DNA of 36,784 nucleotides from assembly GCA_903921665.1 (NCBI GenBank), contig CAIXQT010000019.1:1-36784 (forward strand), written 5' to 3'. The translations under genes were made by a program, and so were the position numbers. Shown in pieces: positions 16,325 to 24,785 of the stretch (positions are counted from its first letter, which is position 1; the number at the start of each line of letters is the position of its first letter). Under the pieces are notes generated by a model. The model had not been told where the DNA came from. It was given only the letters and a program-made list of their open reading frames with translations, and made no database searches. Source of the DNA: an uncultured Opitutia bacterium. GTDB lineage: Bacteria > Verrucomicrobiota > Verrucomicrobiia > Opitutales > UBA953.

Positions 16325-18055
16325 TCAGCCGAAACGGCGGGTCAGGTCGGCGTCCGTCCACTCGACATATGTCCGGCGACCGCGCGGACAACTGCCCGGC
16401 TGCGCGGTGCGGAAAAGCGACTGCACCAGCTCCATCAGTTCGGCGTCCGCAAGACTGTCGCCCTTACGACGGGCCTTGGTCACGGCGAGTTTGGCGAGGG
16501 CATCATAGGCCAGCGAAGGACGGCCGAAGTCGCCCTCACGGCGGGCCATCTCGGCCAGCAAGTCGCGCACGAAGGCCAAGGCGTCTTCGGGCTCGAGCCA
16601 CGCGGGGAGCGCCTGGATACGCCAGAAGTTGCGGCCATACTCCTCGAAGTCGAAACCGGCGGAAGCCAGCAACGGCATCCGCTCCTTCAGGACCGCGGCG
16701 GGCAGAGGATCCAGCTCGATGCTCAGCGGCACGAGCATCGGCTGACTGATCGGTTTCTGCGCGGTGAACTGCGCCAGGATGGATTCGTAGAGCACGCGCT
16801 GGTGGGCCGCGCCGATATCGAGAATGGCGAGGCCGGTGGGCGTCTCGAAGACGGCCCGCTCTTCGCGAAGACGCGAAAGCAGACGCCAGCCCAGCCTCAC
16901 CGCCGGCGCATGGCTTGGCGTAACCGGAGCGGTGGAAGGCGGCGCATATGCGGGCGACGCTCCGCCATGCGCGATCGGCGAGCTCGTCGTCGGCGCCGCT
17001 GACACTGCCAATGGCGTCGCCGGCGTGATCGCAGGAATCGTCGCAGCCGGCAGACCGTCGTCAGCCCGGGCGCGCAGGACGGCGAGGACGGACTCAATCA
17101 GGAAATTGCGGACCTTGGCTTCGTCGCGGAAACGCACCTCACGCTTGGCGGGATGGACGTTCACGTCGACCCAGGCCGGGTCCATCTCCAGGAAGACGAA
17201 CGCCAGCGGGTAACGTCCCTTAGGGATCAGCGTGTGGTAGCTCTCGGTCAGCGCGAAGGCCATCGTGCGGCTGTCCACCGGACGGCCGTTGACCACCGTC
17301 ACGAGATCCTGACGGGTGCCGCGGCTGACGCCGGGCTTGCCTAGCAGGCCGCTGAGGCGCATGCCTGGTCGCTCGAAGGCCGGCATGATCGTGACCTCTT
17401 CCGCGACTTGTCGGCCCCAGATTTCGCGGACACGGTCCAACAAGGGGGCGTTGCCCGGCGAACGGAAGATCTCGCGGCCGTCCTCGCGCAGCAGGAAGCC
17501 CACTTCCGGATGGGCGATGGCATAGAGTCTGACGAGGCGGACGATGTGCGCGGCCTCGGTCTCGTCCGACTTCAGGAACTTCAGGCGGGCCGGGACGGGG
17601 TGGAAGAGATTGGAGACCTCGATGCGCGTGCCGGGGGCCATGCCATGGTCGCGACGATGGACAAGTTTGCCGCCGTTGACCGCGATCTCGGTACCTGAGG
17701 GCGCGTCCGCCGGACGCGTCTGCATCGTGAAGCGCGCCACGCTGGCGATCGACGGCAGCGCTTCACCGCGGAAACCGAAGGTCGCGATACGGTCGAGGTC
17801 CGACGCCAGCTGGATCTTGCTGGTCGCATGACGTTCAAGGCTGAGCAGGGCTTCGTCACCAGTCATCCCCTTACCGTCGTCCTCGATGATCATCCGGGCC
17901 TTGCCACCACGGGAGAAATCGACCGTCACGCGGCGGGCGCCGGCATCCAGGGAGTTCTCCAGCAGTTCCTTGATGACCGCGGCCGGACGCTCCACCACTT
18001 CGCCGGCGGCGATCTGGTTGGCCACCGTGGCCTCAAGGATGCGGATGGTGGACAT
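16325..18055 (-). CDS. mutL: DNA mismatch repair protein MutL with degenerate endonuclease motifs
   Basis: The 576-residue protein has a canonical GHKL ATPase half: NQIAAGEVVERPAAVIKELL, DDGKGM, LERHATSK and FGFRGEALPSIASVA (residues 13-105), then the transducer domain with VDVNVHPAKREVRF. A proline-rich linker (about 345-400) leads to the C-terminal dimerisation domain. There the nuclease motif DQHAxxExxxxE is DIGAAHQRVLYE, and the late CPHGRP motif reads CPRGRR. Endonuclease function is therefore doubtful. I chose ATG 18055 because the 52 residues before it are low-complexity Arg/Ser and not conserved-looking. Convergent with uvrB at zero spacing. Confidence 0.95.
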   Translation of the reverse strand: MSTIRILEATVANQIAAGEVVERPAAVIKELLENSLDAGARRVTVDFSRGGKARMIIEDDGKGMTGDEALLSLERHATSKIQLASDLDRIATFGFRGEALPSIASVARFTMQTRPADAPSGTEIAVNGGKLVHRRDHGMAPGTRIEVSNLFHPVPARLKFLKSDETEAAHIVRLVRLYAIAHPEVGFLLREDGREIFRSPGNAPLLDRVREIWGRQVAEEVTIMPAFERPGMRLSGLLGKPGVSRGTRQDLVTVVNGRPVDSRTMAFALTESYHTLIPKGRYPLAFVFLEMDPAWVDVNVHPAKREVRFRDEAKVRNFLIESVLAVLRARADDGLPAATIPAITPATPLAVSAAPTTSSPIAHGGASPAYAPPSTAPVTPSHAPAVRLGWRLLSRLREERAVFETPTGLAILDIGAAHQRVLYESILAQFTAQKPISQPMLVPLSIELDPLPAAVLKERMPLLASAGFDFEEYGRNFWRIQALPAWLEPEDALAFVRDLLAEMARREGDFGRPSLAYDALAKLAVTKARRKGDSLADAELMELVQSLFRTAQPGSCPRGRRTYVEWTDADLTRRFG

Positions 18056-18197
18056 GGTCAGGCAGGCACGACTACGGACCGTCCGGAAGGACGACCGATG
18101 ACGCGACGGGGGCGGACGGAAGGCACCCGCAGACCTTTGCCCTTCGCCCCCTCCCCTGCAAGTCGAACGGCTCGGAAACGGTCTTTGTTGCACCCTG

Positions 18198-18218
18198 CCG
18201 AAGGATGCCAACCTTCGG
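18198..18218 (+). other. Hairpin immediately before the DUF255 gene
   Basis: A 7-bp perfect stem CCGAAGG / CCTTCGG with loop ATGCCAA ends 3 bp before the GTG start at 18222, where a Shine-Dalgarno would lie. It has no T-tract. It may limit initiation. The rest of the 166-bp divergent gap to mutL shows no clear promoter. Confidence 0.35.
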
Positions 18219-18221
18219 GTC

Positions 18222-20228
18222 GTGTCGAACCGCCTGGCCCACGAAAGCTCGCTCTACCTCCGCCAACACGAGGCCAACCCCGTGCATTGGTGGCCGTGGT
18301 GCCCCGAGGCCTTCGCGGAGGCCAAGGCGAAGGACCGACCCGTGCTGGTTTCGGTCGGCTATTCCTCCTGCCATTGGTGTCACGTCATGGCCCGCGAATC
18401 CTTCGAGCAGCCCTGGATCGCGGACCTGATGAACCAGCATTTCGTCTGCATCAAGGTCGACCGCGAAGAACGCCCCGAAGTCGACAAGCTGATGATGGAC
18501 GCCGTGCAGATGATCCAAGGCCACGGCGGCTGGCCCCTCAACTGCTTCTGCCTGCCGGACGGACGTCCCTTCTTCGGCGGCACCTACTTCCCGCCCGAAG
18601 ACCGCGGCCACGGGCAGGTCCCTTGGCCACAGCTGCTGATGCGCGTGTCGGATTTCTACCATCGCAACAAGTCCGAGCTCGCCGCCAACGCGGACGCCAT
18701 CGCGCAGAACCTCACGCACCTTACGCGGGCGCCCGACGCCGACGGCAGCGCGCCCACCCCTGACGACCTCGTCGCCGCCGCGCGGCGTATCTGCGAGCAG
18801 CACGACGACACCTTCGGCGGCTTCGGCGCCGCGCCGAAATTCCCGGCCCCGCACACGCTGAACCTGCTGCTCGGCCTGCGCGGCTCGGCGGCGGTCGAAG
18901 CCGACCGCGCCCTTGCCTCGCGCGTCGACGCGGTCCTCACGATCACCCTCGGCGCGATGGCGCGCGGAGGATTGTATGATCAGATGGGCGGCGGCTTCCA
19001 TCGTTACTGCGTGGACCGCGACTGGACCGTCCCGCACTTCGAGAAGATGCTGTACGACAACGCCCAGTTGCTCGGCACCTACGCCGAAGCCTGGGCGCGG
19101 TACCGCGACCCCCTTTACGCCGACATCTGCGCCGAGACGGTGGGCTGGCTGCTCCGCGAGATGCGTACGACTAACGGCCTGTTCGCCGCTTCGCTCGACG
19201 CCGACACCGACCATCACGAAGGCACGACCTACGTCTGGACCGCGCCCGAAGTGGCGGCCGCCCTCGGCGACGACGCCTTCGCTTTCGCGCAGGCCTACGG
19301 ACTTTCCGACAAGGGCAACTTCGAAGGGAAGAACATCCCCAAACTGAAAGGCGACCATGCCGCCCGCCGCCGCTTCGCGGACGCTCGGGCCAAGCTGCTG
19401 ACGATACGCGATCGGCGACCCCAGCCGGCGCGCGATAGCAAGAATCTGCTCAACTGGAATGCGCTCTTGGTCGGCAACCTCGCCAAGGCCGCCTGGATCC
19501 TCGGACGCAAGGATTGGTTCGAACTCGCCATCGCGACCGAGGCCAACCTCTGGGAACGCTTCGCCACGGAGGACGGCGCCGTCCGCCTCCGCGCCGTCGC
19601 GCACGAAGACAAGGTCACCCTTACCGGCAACCTGAGCGAGTACGCTTGGCTCGCCGAAGCGGAGCTTGCGCTCGCCGCTTACGCGGACTGGGCTCGGCCG
19701 GGCCAGGCACACCCTTACGCCGCCCGGGCCGAAAGCCTGCTGCTCGCGGCTCAGACGCTTTTCGGAGACCCCCATTCCATCGGCTCTTTCGTGGTGCCGG
19801 CCGAGCGCGAAGACCTTTCGGTCCGCCAGAAGGACTGGTTCGATAACGCCGTGCCGGCGGGCAATTCCTCCCTGCTCCATGGCTTCGGCCAGATCCAGGT
19901 GCTCTCATCGGATGGCCGATGGAGCCGCGAGTTCAACGACCTCACGACCGCCTACGGAGGCCTCTGCAAGAACGTCCCCAACGGTGTCGCCCACGCCCTA
20001 GATGGGATCGCGCGCTTCGCCATCGGCCATGCGACCGTGAAATCTGCGGGGCCATGGGATGATCTGCAGGGCTCCCTCAACGGGGACGACAAGACCGCGC
20101 CTCACGCCCGACCATATCGGCCCGTCTTCCTGCTCACGACGCCCGCTGAAGCCGGCTACGGCGTCTGCGTAGGCCAGACCTGCCTCGCCCCTGTCAAGAC
20201 CGCCCAAGAGGCTGCGGCGAGCCTCTGA
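18222..20228 (+). CDS. DUF255 / YyaL-family thioredoxin-fold protein
   Basis: The 668-residue protein starts with the family signature: HESSLYLRQHEANPVHWWPW, then PVLVSVGYSSCHWCHVMARE, whose CxxC lies in a thioredoxin-like fold (residues about 1-165). GHGGWPLNCF and GGTYFPPED follow. The remainder (about 180-640) is an alpha/alpha six-hairpin barrel like N-acylglucosamine 2-epimerase or glycosidases, with GGLYDQMGGGFHRY, FEKMLYDNAQLL and ASLDADTDHHEGTTYVW. The biochemical function is unsettled in the family. GTG 18222 is the only start before the conserved N-terminus; a 7-bp hairpin lies just ahead. Confidence 0.93.
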   Translation: MSNRLAHESSLYLRQHEANPVHWWPWCPEAFAEAKAKDRPVLVSVGYSSCHWCHVMARESFEQPWIADLMNQHFVCIKVDREERPEVDKLMMDAVQMIQGHGGWPLNCFCLPDGRPFFGGTYFPPEDRGHGQVPWPQLLMRVSDFYHRNKSELAANADAIAQNLTHLTRAPDADGSAPTPDDLVAAARRICEQHDDTFGGFGAAPKFPAPHTLNLLLGLRGSAAVEADRALASRVDAVLTITLGAMARGGLYDQMGGGFHRYCVDRDWTVPHFEKMLYDNAQLLGTYAEAWARYRDPLYADICAETVGWLLREMRTTNGLFAASLDADTDHHEGTTYVWTAPEVAAALGDDAFAFAQAYGLSDKGNFEGKNIPKLKGDHAARRRFADARAKLLTIRDRRPQPARDSKNLLNWNALLVGNLAKAAWILGRKDWFELAIATEANLWERFATEDGAVRLRAVAHEDKVTLTGNLSEYAWLAEAELALAAYADWARPGQAHPYAARAESLLLAAQTLFGDPHSIGSFVVPAEREDLSVRQKDWFDNAVPAGNSSLLHGFGQIQVLSSDGRWSREFNDLTTAYGGLCKNVPNGVAHALDGIARFAIGHATVKSAGPWDDLQGSLNGDDKTAPHARPYRPVFLLTTPAEAGYGVCVGQTCLAPVKTAQEAAASL

Positions 20229-20271
20229 CGGCCAATCGGCTCTTGCCCGCCCCAAGGGGAGCGGGAACATC

Positions 20272-22026
20272 ATGCCAGGCATGTCAGCCGACCCTCACTA
20301 CGTCTATGGCCAAGGGCAGAGCTCACGCTCGAGCTACCCTATCCTGCTGGGGATGGTCATCGTCGAGGCCATCGGCTACAAGGAACGGAAATACCGGCCG
20401 CACTGGCGACGGATCGGCCTGCTGTTCCCGGTCTTCCTGCTGATCCTCTGGGTCGGCCTCTCGGAGATGAACCTCTTCAAGGAGAAATACATGAACGGCA
20501 TCCCGTCCACGCGCCGGGCCGACATGTACCTCTACCTGCCGGACACCTTGGCCAATTCGGCGGCCAACCTCTTCTTGGACAAGGAACAAGTCCGTCTGCG
20601 CGAACGGCAGAAACTGCTGACGGTCAAGGATTCCTACGGCCGCTCGGCCCACCTCTATCGCAAAGGCGAATACTATGTCAGCGTCGCCAAAGCCGCCCTG
20701 GCGCGACAGGACTACGCCGAGTTCGCCAAATACATCGGCACGGGCGCGCAGCTCACCCCCGCGAACCTGGAAGCCCAACGCCTTTGCGCCGACCTGTTCT
20801 TCGCCTTCCAACGACCGCTGGACGGCTACCAGCTGCTCGAAGAGTCGCTCGGCTTCGCGAAGAAAGATCAAGAATACTTCCGCCAGTACGTCTACCGATG
20901 CTTCATGCTCGACCAGGATGCCCGGCTGATCGCCACCGCCGCCAAATACGTGGGCGACCCCGAGCTCTCACCGGAAATCCGGGCCGACCTCCTGCTCGCC
21001 TCCGCGCAGGCTCACTTCCTCCGCGGCAACTTCACCGAAGCCGCCAAGCTGATCAAGGACCACCGCCTGGACCAAGTCGCCGAAGGCTATCTGCTCAACT
21101 GTCAGATCCTCTGGGAAAGCGGCGACCGGAAAGGCGCCTTGGCCGAGCTGGATGCGGCCCTCGCCGCCTACCCGGGCACGGCCCGCCTGCTTGAGATCAA
21201 GACCCGCTGGCTCAAGGACACGGGCGATCTCACCGGGGCCAAGGACTGCCTTGATCTTCTGGCGATCAGCCAGCCCGACAAGCCCGGCCCGCTCATCCAG
21301 TCACTCTACCTCCTGCCCGGGGAAGCCAACCGCGCCCGCCGGGAGGCCTTGATCGAAAAAGCCGTCGGCCGCTTCGGCAACTACGAGCAAGCGATGCTCG
21401 ACCTCGCCCGTTTCGGTAATGACACGATGGACGCGGCCCTCACCTCCCGCCTGGCGAAACTGGCGAAGGAACGTCGCTTCACCAACCGCGTACGCTTCGA
21501 CCTCGTCCATGTCGAATGCCTGCTCAACGCCGGCCGTGCCCGCGAGACCATCCTGCTCGTCGATGAGCTCTATAAGCAGGCCGAGCGCGACCAATGGGTC
21601 GCCGAGACACGGGTGGCCTTCGAGGCTTTGCGCACCATCGCTTATTTTGCCGACGGCCAGACGGAGATCGGCTCGATCAACCTCCAGAAGCTGATGCAGA
21701 ACCGGGGCGTGCCGCCCCAAGTGCTCATCGCCGCCAGCCGTAAGCTCATCGCCGCCAGGCGCTACGACGAAGCCAATGACGTGCTCGGTCAGGCCCATCT
21801 GCAGAACGAATCCAACCAAGCGGTGCTGATGCACATCGTGCAGCTGAAGCTCGACCATCCGCGCATCGCCGCGGACCTCGAGACCTACCTCCGGCGACTG
21901 ATGCAGAACCGCCGTCCCTCGAAGGAGGTCCTCGGCGCAGCGCTCAGGAAACTCGGCTCGGACACCTACCTCTTCTCCGGTAACCGCGAAAGCCTGCTCC
22001 GCGACATCGAAGCGAAGCTCAGGTAA
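20272..22026 (+). CDS. Membrane-anchored TPR protein
   Basis: The 584-residue protein has a short cytoplasmic or membrane-associated head, then one clear transmembrane helix (IGLLFPVFLLILWVGL, about 48-64). A long helical-repeat region follows, with TPR-like units such as YVSVAKAALARQDYAEFAKY and LLASAQAHFLRGNFTEAAKL, and probably faces the periplasm. The hydrophobic stretch at 22-36 is weaker. Its start is preceded by AAGGGGAG at 10 bp. It lies 43 bp after the DUF255 gene and may be co-transcribed. Its 3' end overlaps the convergent ApbE-like gene by 8 bp. No named family is recognised. Confidence 0.8.
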   Translation: MPGMSADPHYVYGQGQSSRSSYPILLGMVIVEAIGYKERKYRPHWRRIGLLFPVFLLILWVGLSEMNLFKEKYMNGIPSTRRADMYLYLPDTLANSAANLFLDKEQVRLRERQKLLTVKDSYGRSAHLYRKGEYYVSVAKAALARQDYAEFAKYIGTGAQLTPANLEAQRLCADLFFAFQRPLDGYQLLEESLGFAKKDQEYFRQYVYRCFMLDQDARLIATAAKYVGDPELSPEIRADLLLASAQAHFLRGNFTEAAKLIKDHRLDQVAEGYLLNCQILWESGDRKGALAELDAALAAYPGTARLLEIKTRWLKDTGDLTGAKDCLDLLAISQPDKPGPLIQSLYLLPGEANRARREALIEKAVGRFGNYEQAMLDLARFGNDTMDAALTSRLAKLAKERRFTNRVRFDLVHVECLLNAGRARETILLVDELYKQAERDQWVAETRVAFEALRTIAYFADGQTEIGSINLQKLMQNRGVPPQVLIAASRKLIAARRYDEANDVLGQAHLQNESNQAVLMHIVQLKLDHPRIAADLETYLRRLMQNRRPSKEVLGAALRKLGSDTYLFSGNRESLLRDIEAKLR

Positions 22027-22930
22027 TCGCTTCCGGTTCCGGCCGGTCGGTCACCTCGAAATAAGTCACCGAGCCAAGCTTGGTGCCATCAGGCAGCCAG
22101 AGGCCGCGGCTGCAACCGCGGTTGACGAACTCCTCGGCTTCGGCGGCCGACAGGACCGAGGCGGCCATCGCCAGACCTTCGGCCTCGAGGGCGGAGGTCG
22201 CGATGGAACGCACGGGACCGGGCAAGGAGACCACCTGGCCGGTCCGCGGGTCGATGAGATTACCGTGCACCGTATCGGCCGTCTTGCTGGCCATCGCGAA
22301 ACGGCAAAGCTTGATCTCGGAGCGAGCACCGACGCCGATCCGCCAGCCGCTGGAGTCGCCCGGAGGGTCGAGGGCCAAGGTCACGCTGCCCGAGGCCATC
22401 AACAAGGCGCGGTGGATGCCCCAGCTGCTTTCGAGCATATCCGCCATGCGATCGAGGGCGTACCCCCTCACGATGGCGCCGAAATCGATGGCACCTCCGA
22501 ATTTCACGCAATGCAGCTCACAGCCCTCGAGCTTGAATTCGCCATCGCGGTAAGCCGACATCACCTGCGTCCAAGCCTGGTCATCAGGATTGAAAGGCAT
22601 TTCGCCTCGGTTCTTCCAGTAACTGAACAACGCACCCGCGGTGACATCGAACGCCTTGCCGGTCTCGGCGCTGACATCCTTCGAGAAGTTCCACAGCGCC
22701 TGCACGTGCTCGCCAGCGGCGATCATCGCGCCCTCGGGCATCTGGTTGATCGAGACGACCGGTCCGCTGTCGTGACGACGGTCAGTCTGGAAATCGAGGT
22801 CGTCGAGTAGCTGGAACAGGGCCTCGGCCGCGTTGCGGGCATAGATGGCGTCCTCGGAGGCGATACGTACCCAAAACCGGGAACCGAAGGCCTCGTGCGA
22901 AAAGTTGTGGATAATGGGCGTGGCTTCCAT
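22019..22930 (-). CDS. ApbE-like protein (divergent flavin transferase family)
   Basis: The 303-residue protein aligns with ApbE/FAD:protein FMN transferases through FDVTAGALFSYWKN, IDFGAIVRGYALDRM, a serine-rich strand MASGSVTLAL and NLIDPRTGQVVSLPG. Several family-typical residues differ: the usual KGYAVD is RGYALD, the ADAxxT metal motif is AEGLAM, and HIxDPRTG begins with Asn. No signal peptide or lipobox is present, unlike many ApbE proteins. ATG 22930 fits the fold start (HEAFGSRFWVRIASE); the upstream ATG at 23002 would lie within the preceding gene. It starts 4 bp after the glycosyltransferase-like gene. Confidence 0.82.
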   Translation of the reverse strand: MEATPIIHNFSHEAFGSRFWVRIASEDAIYARNAAEALFQLLDDLDFQTDRRHDSGPVVSINQMPEGAMIAAGEHVQALWNFSKDVSAETGKAFDVTAGALFSYWKNRGEMPFNPDDQAWTQVMSAYRDGEFKLEGCELHCVKFGGAIDFGAIVRGYALDRMADMLESSWGIHRALLMASGSVTLALDPPGDSSGWRIGVGARSEIKLCRFAMASKTADTVHGNLIDPRTGQVVSLPGPVRSIATSALEAEGLAMAASVLSAAEAEEFVNRGCSRGLWLPDGTKLGSVTYFEVTDRPEPEAIT

Positions 22931-22934
22931 GGGG

Positions 22935-24329
22935 TTATTTTCCGATGAAAACGCTTTCATGGCCTTTGGCAACCAGCACCCAATAGCGGTCGCCCCCCTC
23001 ACGCAGCGTCAGAGAGGACACCCCATAGCCCGGGACGGCCGGCTCGCTGGCATCCGTCGCGTAAATCAGCCGGAGCGGCGCCTTGGCCGCCTGCGGAAAG
23101 TCTCCGTAACCTACGGGGTATCGCCGGAGATAATATGGCAGCGGCCAATAATGCCCCCCGTCCACGGCGACGAAGAACTTGTCGCCGTGAGCCTCGGCCA
23201 GGCGCGCGACCTGGGCTTGGAAACGAAGGACGGCGTCCGATGTCGGCGAATGCGAAGACAGCGAAGCCTTGGCCATCAGGGCGACGATCACCAACGCCGG
23301 CGCCAGCGCCGCCACCCGGAAGCCTCGCCCGACGAGGAGATAAGGCAGGGCGATGGTCAGCGGCAACGAGAAGACGAGCAACAGGAGCCACGGCGTCTTG
23401 TAGGGCAAGGCGAGGTGAAACAGAAAGACGAGGCCGGCCACCATGCACGGAAGGTCGGCCTCATGCCGGCTCCGCCAAGCACCGCGTGAAAACCCGCCGC
23501 GAGCCAGCGCGAAGACCATAAGCCATGCCGCGGCCCAACCCCACGGCGACAGGCTGACGGCGAGCAAAGTGTCTTCGGAACGGCCGCTGGCCACGCCCAA
23601 CGCCCTGGCCAGCTGCAACCACCAGGTCGCCAGACCACGGAAATCCGTGAAGCCGACGGACTGGAAGAAGACCCACGCGCCGATCAGTCCCAGGCCGAAA
23701 CCAAACCAGCGCCGGTCGGGAACGAAACGCCGCAGGACGAGCAAGGCCAAGAGGAACAGGACCAGATAAGCCGCGGCGGTGACCTTGCAGGCCAGCGCGA
23801 AACCGAAGGCCACGCCGGAAAGACTCCACCAACCGGAAGCCGGCGGGCCTTGTTCAGCCCGCATCCACGAGGCGACACCCCAGACGATGCCCGCCACCAG
23901 CAGCATCTCCTGGACGAAGTAATAGCCGAACGGCGTGCACCCACCCGTCAAGACGACGAAAGCGGCGGTGGCATAACGGCCCGACCGGCCGACGCCCGGC
24001 AAGATCAAGGCCGCCCCCGCCATCAGGCCGAGGAAGATGGAGACGACGCTGCGGAGATAATGCTCGGTCATGTCCACCGGCGCCGTTCCGGTGAGCTTGG
24101 CGGAGATGAGCAGGACGGTGGCTAAGGTCGGCCCATGGAACTTGTCCTGATGCGTGCTGTAGGGCGTTCCCTCGGAGAGTTCCTTGGCCAAGGACCACTG
24201 GACGGCCTCGTCCGCGTGCATCGGCCCCGGAGGAACGAAACTGACCGCGGACCAGAACAAAGCGGCGAGGGCGACGACGATCAGGCCGAGCCGAGACACC
24301 TCCCTCGTCTGGTTCGTCGCGTCCGTCAT
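22935..24329 (-). CDS. Polytopic membrane glycosyltransferase-like protein (TIGR03663/PMT-like)
   Basis: The 464-residue integral membrane protein has about 9-11 hydrophobic helices. After the first helix comes a loop with HADEAVQWSLAKEL and YSTHQDKFHGPTLATVL, similar to the DE-containing first loop of GT-C glycosyltransferases such as the TIGR03663 mannosyltransferase-like family. A later PYKTPWLLLLVFSLPL fits the same group. A soluble tail of about 110 residues ends the protein. The sugar donor and acceptor are unknown. ATG 24329 overlaps the thioesterase stop as TGATG, indicating coupled translation. A longer start at 24413 is in frame but lies inside the thioesterase gene. Confidence 0.75.
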   Translation of the reverse strand: MTDATNQTREVSRLGLIVVALAALFWSAVSFVPPGPMHADEAVQWSLAKELSEGTPYSTHQDKFHGPTLATVLLISAKLTGTAPVDMTEHYLRSVVSIFLGLMAGAALILPGVGRSGRYATAAFVVLTGGCTPFGYYFVQEMLLVAGIVWGVASWMRAEQGPPASGWWSLSGVAFGFALACKVTAAAYLVLFLLALLVLRRFVPDRRWFGFGLGLIGAWVFFQSVGFTDFRGLATWWLQLARALGVASGRSEDTLLAVSLSPWGWAAAWLMVFALARGGFSRGAWRSRHEADLPCMVAGLVFLFHLALPYKTPWLLLLVFSLPLTIALPYLLVGRGFRVAALAPALVIVALMAKASLSSHSPTSDAVLRFQAQVARLAEAHGDKFFVAVDGGHYWPLPYYLRRYPVGYGDFPQAAKAPLRLIYATDASEPAVPGYGVSSLTLREGGDRYWVLVAKGHESVFIGK

Positions 24330-24748
24330 CACACGCCGAAATGCTTCTGCAAAGCCGTCTTGATCTCGAGCGGCACGAGCGCGGCCGACATCGGTCCCTG
24401 GCCGTCGCGCCAAGCGTAGACGGTGGTGAGGGCGCCCTTCGCGACGGCACGTTCGCCGACCTTGGCTTCGAAGCCCCAGACGAGCTTCTTATCGCCGATC
24501 TCGATCGGCGTGAGCGCGAGGGTCACGACGTCCTCACGATAGATCGGCGAAAGGAAATCACACTCGACGCGGACACGCGGGAAGCCGGTGAGCTTGGCGC
24601 CTTCGGCCCGGATGAACGGCAGCTTCAGTTGACGGAAAAGGGCTTCTTCGGTCGCCTCGACCCAGAAGAAGACGGTCGAGAAGTGCACGATGCCCGCGGC
24701 GTCGGTATCGGAGAAATTGGCGCGGTAATCAGCCGTGAAGGGAGCCAT
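24329..24748 (-). CDS. Hotdog-fold acyl-CoA thioesterase (4HBT/YbgC-like)
   Basis: The 139-residue protein has the YbgC-type signature FSDTDAAGIVHFSTVFFWVEATEE (key Asp in SDTDAAG) and a hotdog core ending in AVAKGALTTVYAW. The family hydrolyses acyl-CoA or acyl-ACP thioesters; the substrate cannot be read. ATG 24748 gives standard length, and 75 extra residues from the upstream start at 24973 are Arg/Pro-rich and not credible. It heads a coupled - strand trio with the membrane glycosyltransferase-like and ApbE-like genes. Confidence 0.88.
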   Translation of the reverse strand: MAPFTADYRANFSDTDAAGIVHFSTVFFWVEATEEALFRQLKLPFIRAEGAKLTGFPRVRVECDFLSPIYREDVVTLALTPIEIGDKKLVWGFEAKVGERAVAKGALTTVYAWRDGQGPMSAALVPLEIKTALQKHFGV

Positions 24749-24785
24749 GCGCCTATCCAAGCCGTCCCGCCGAAGGGTGCAACCG

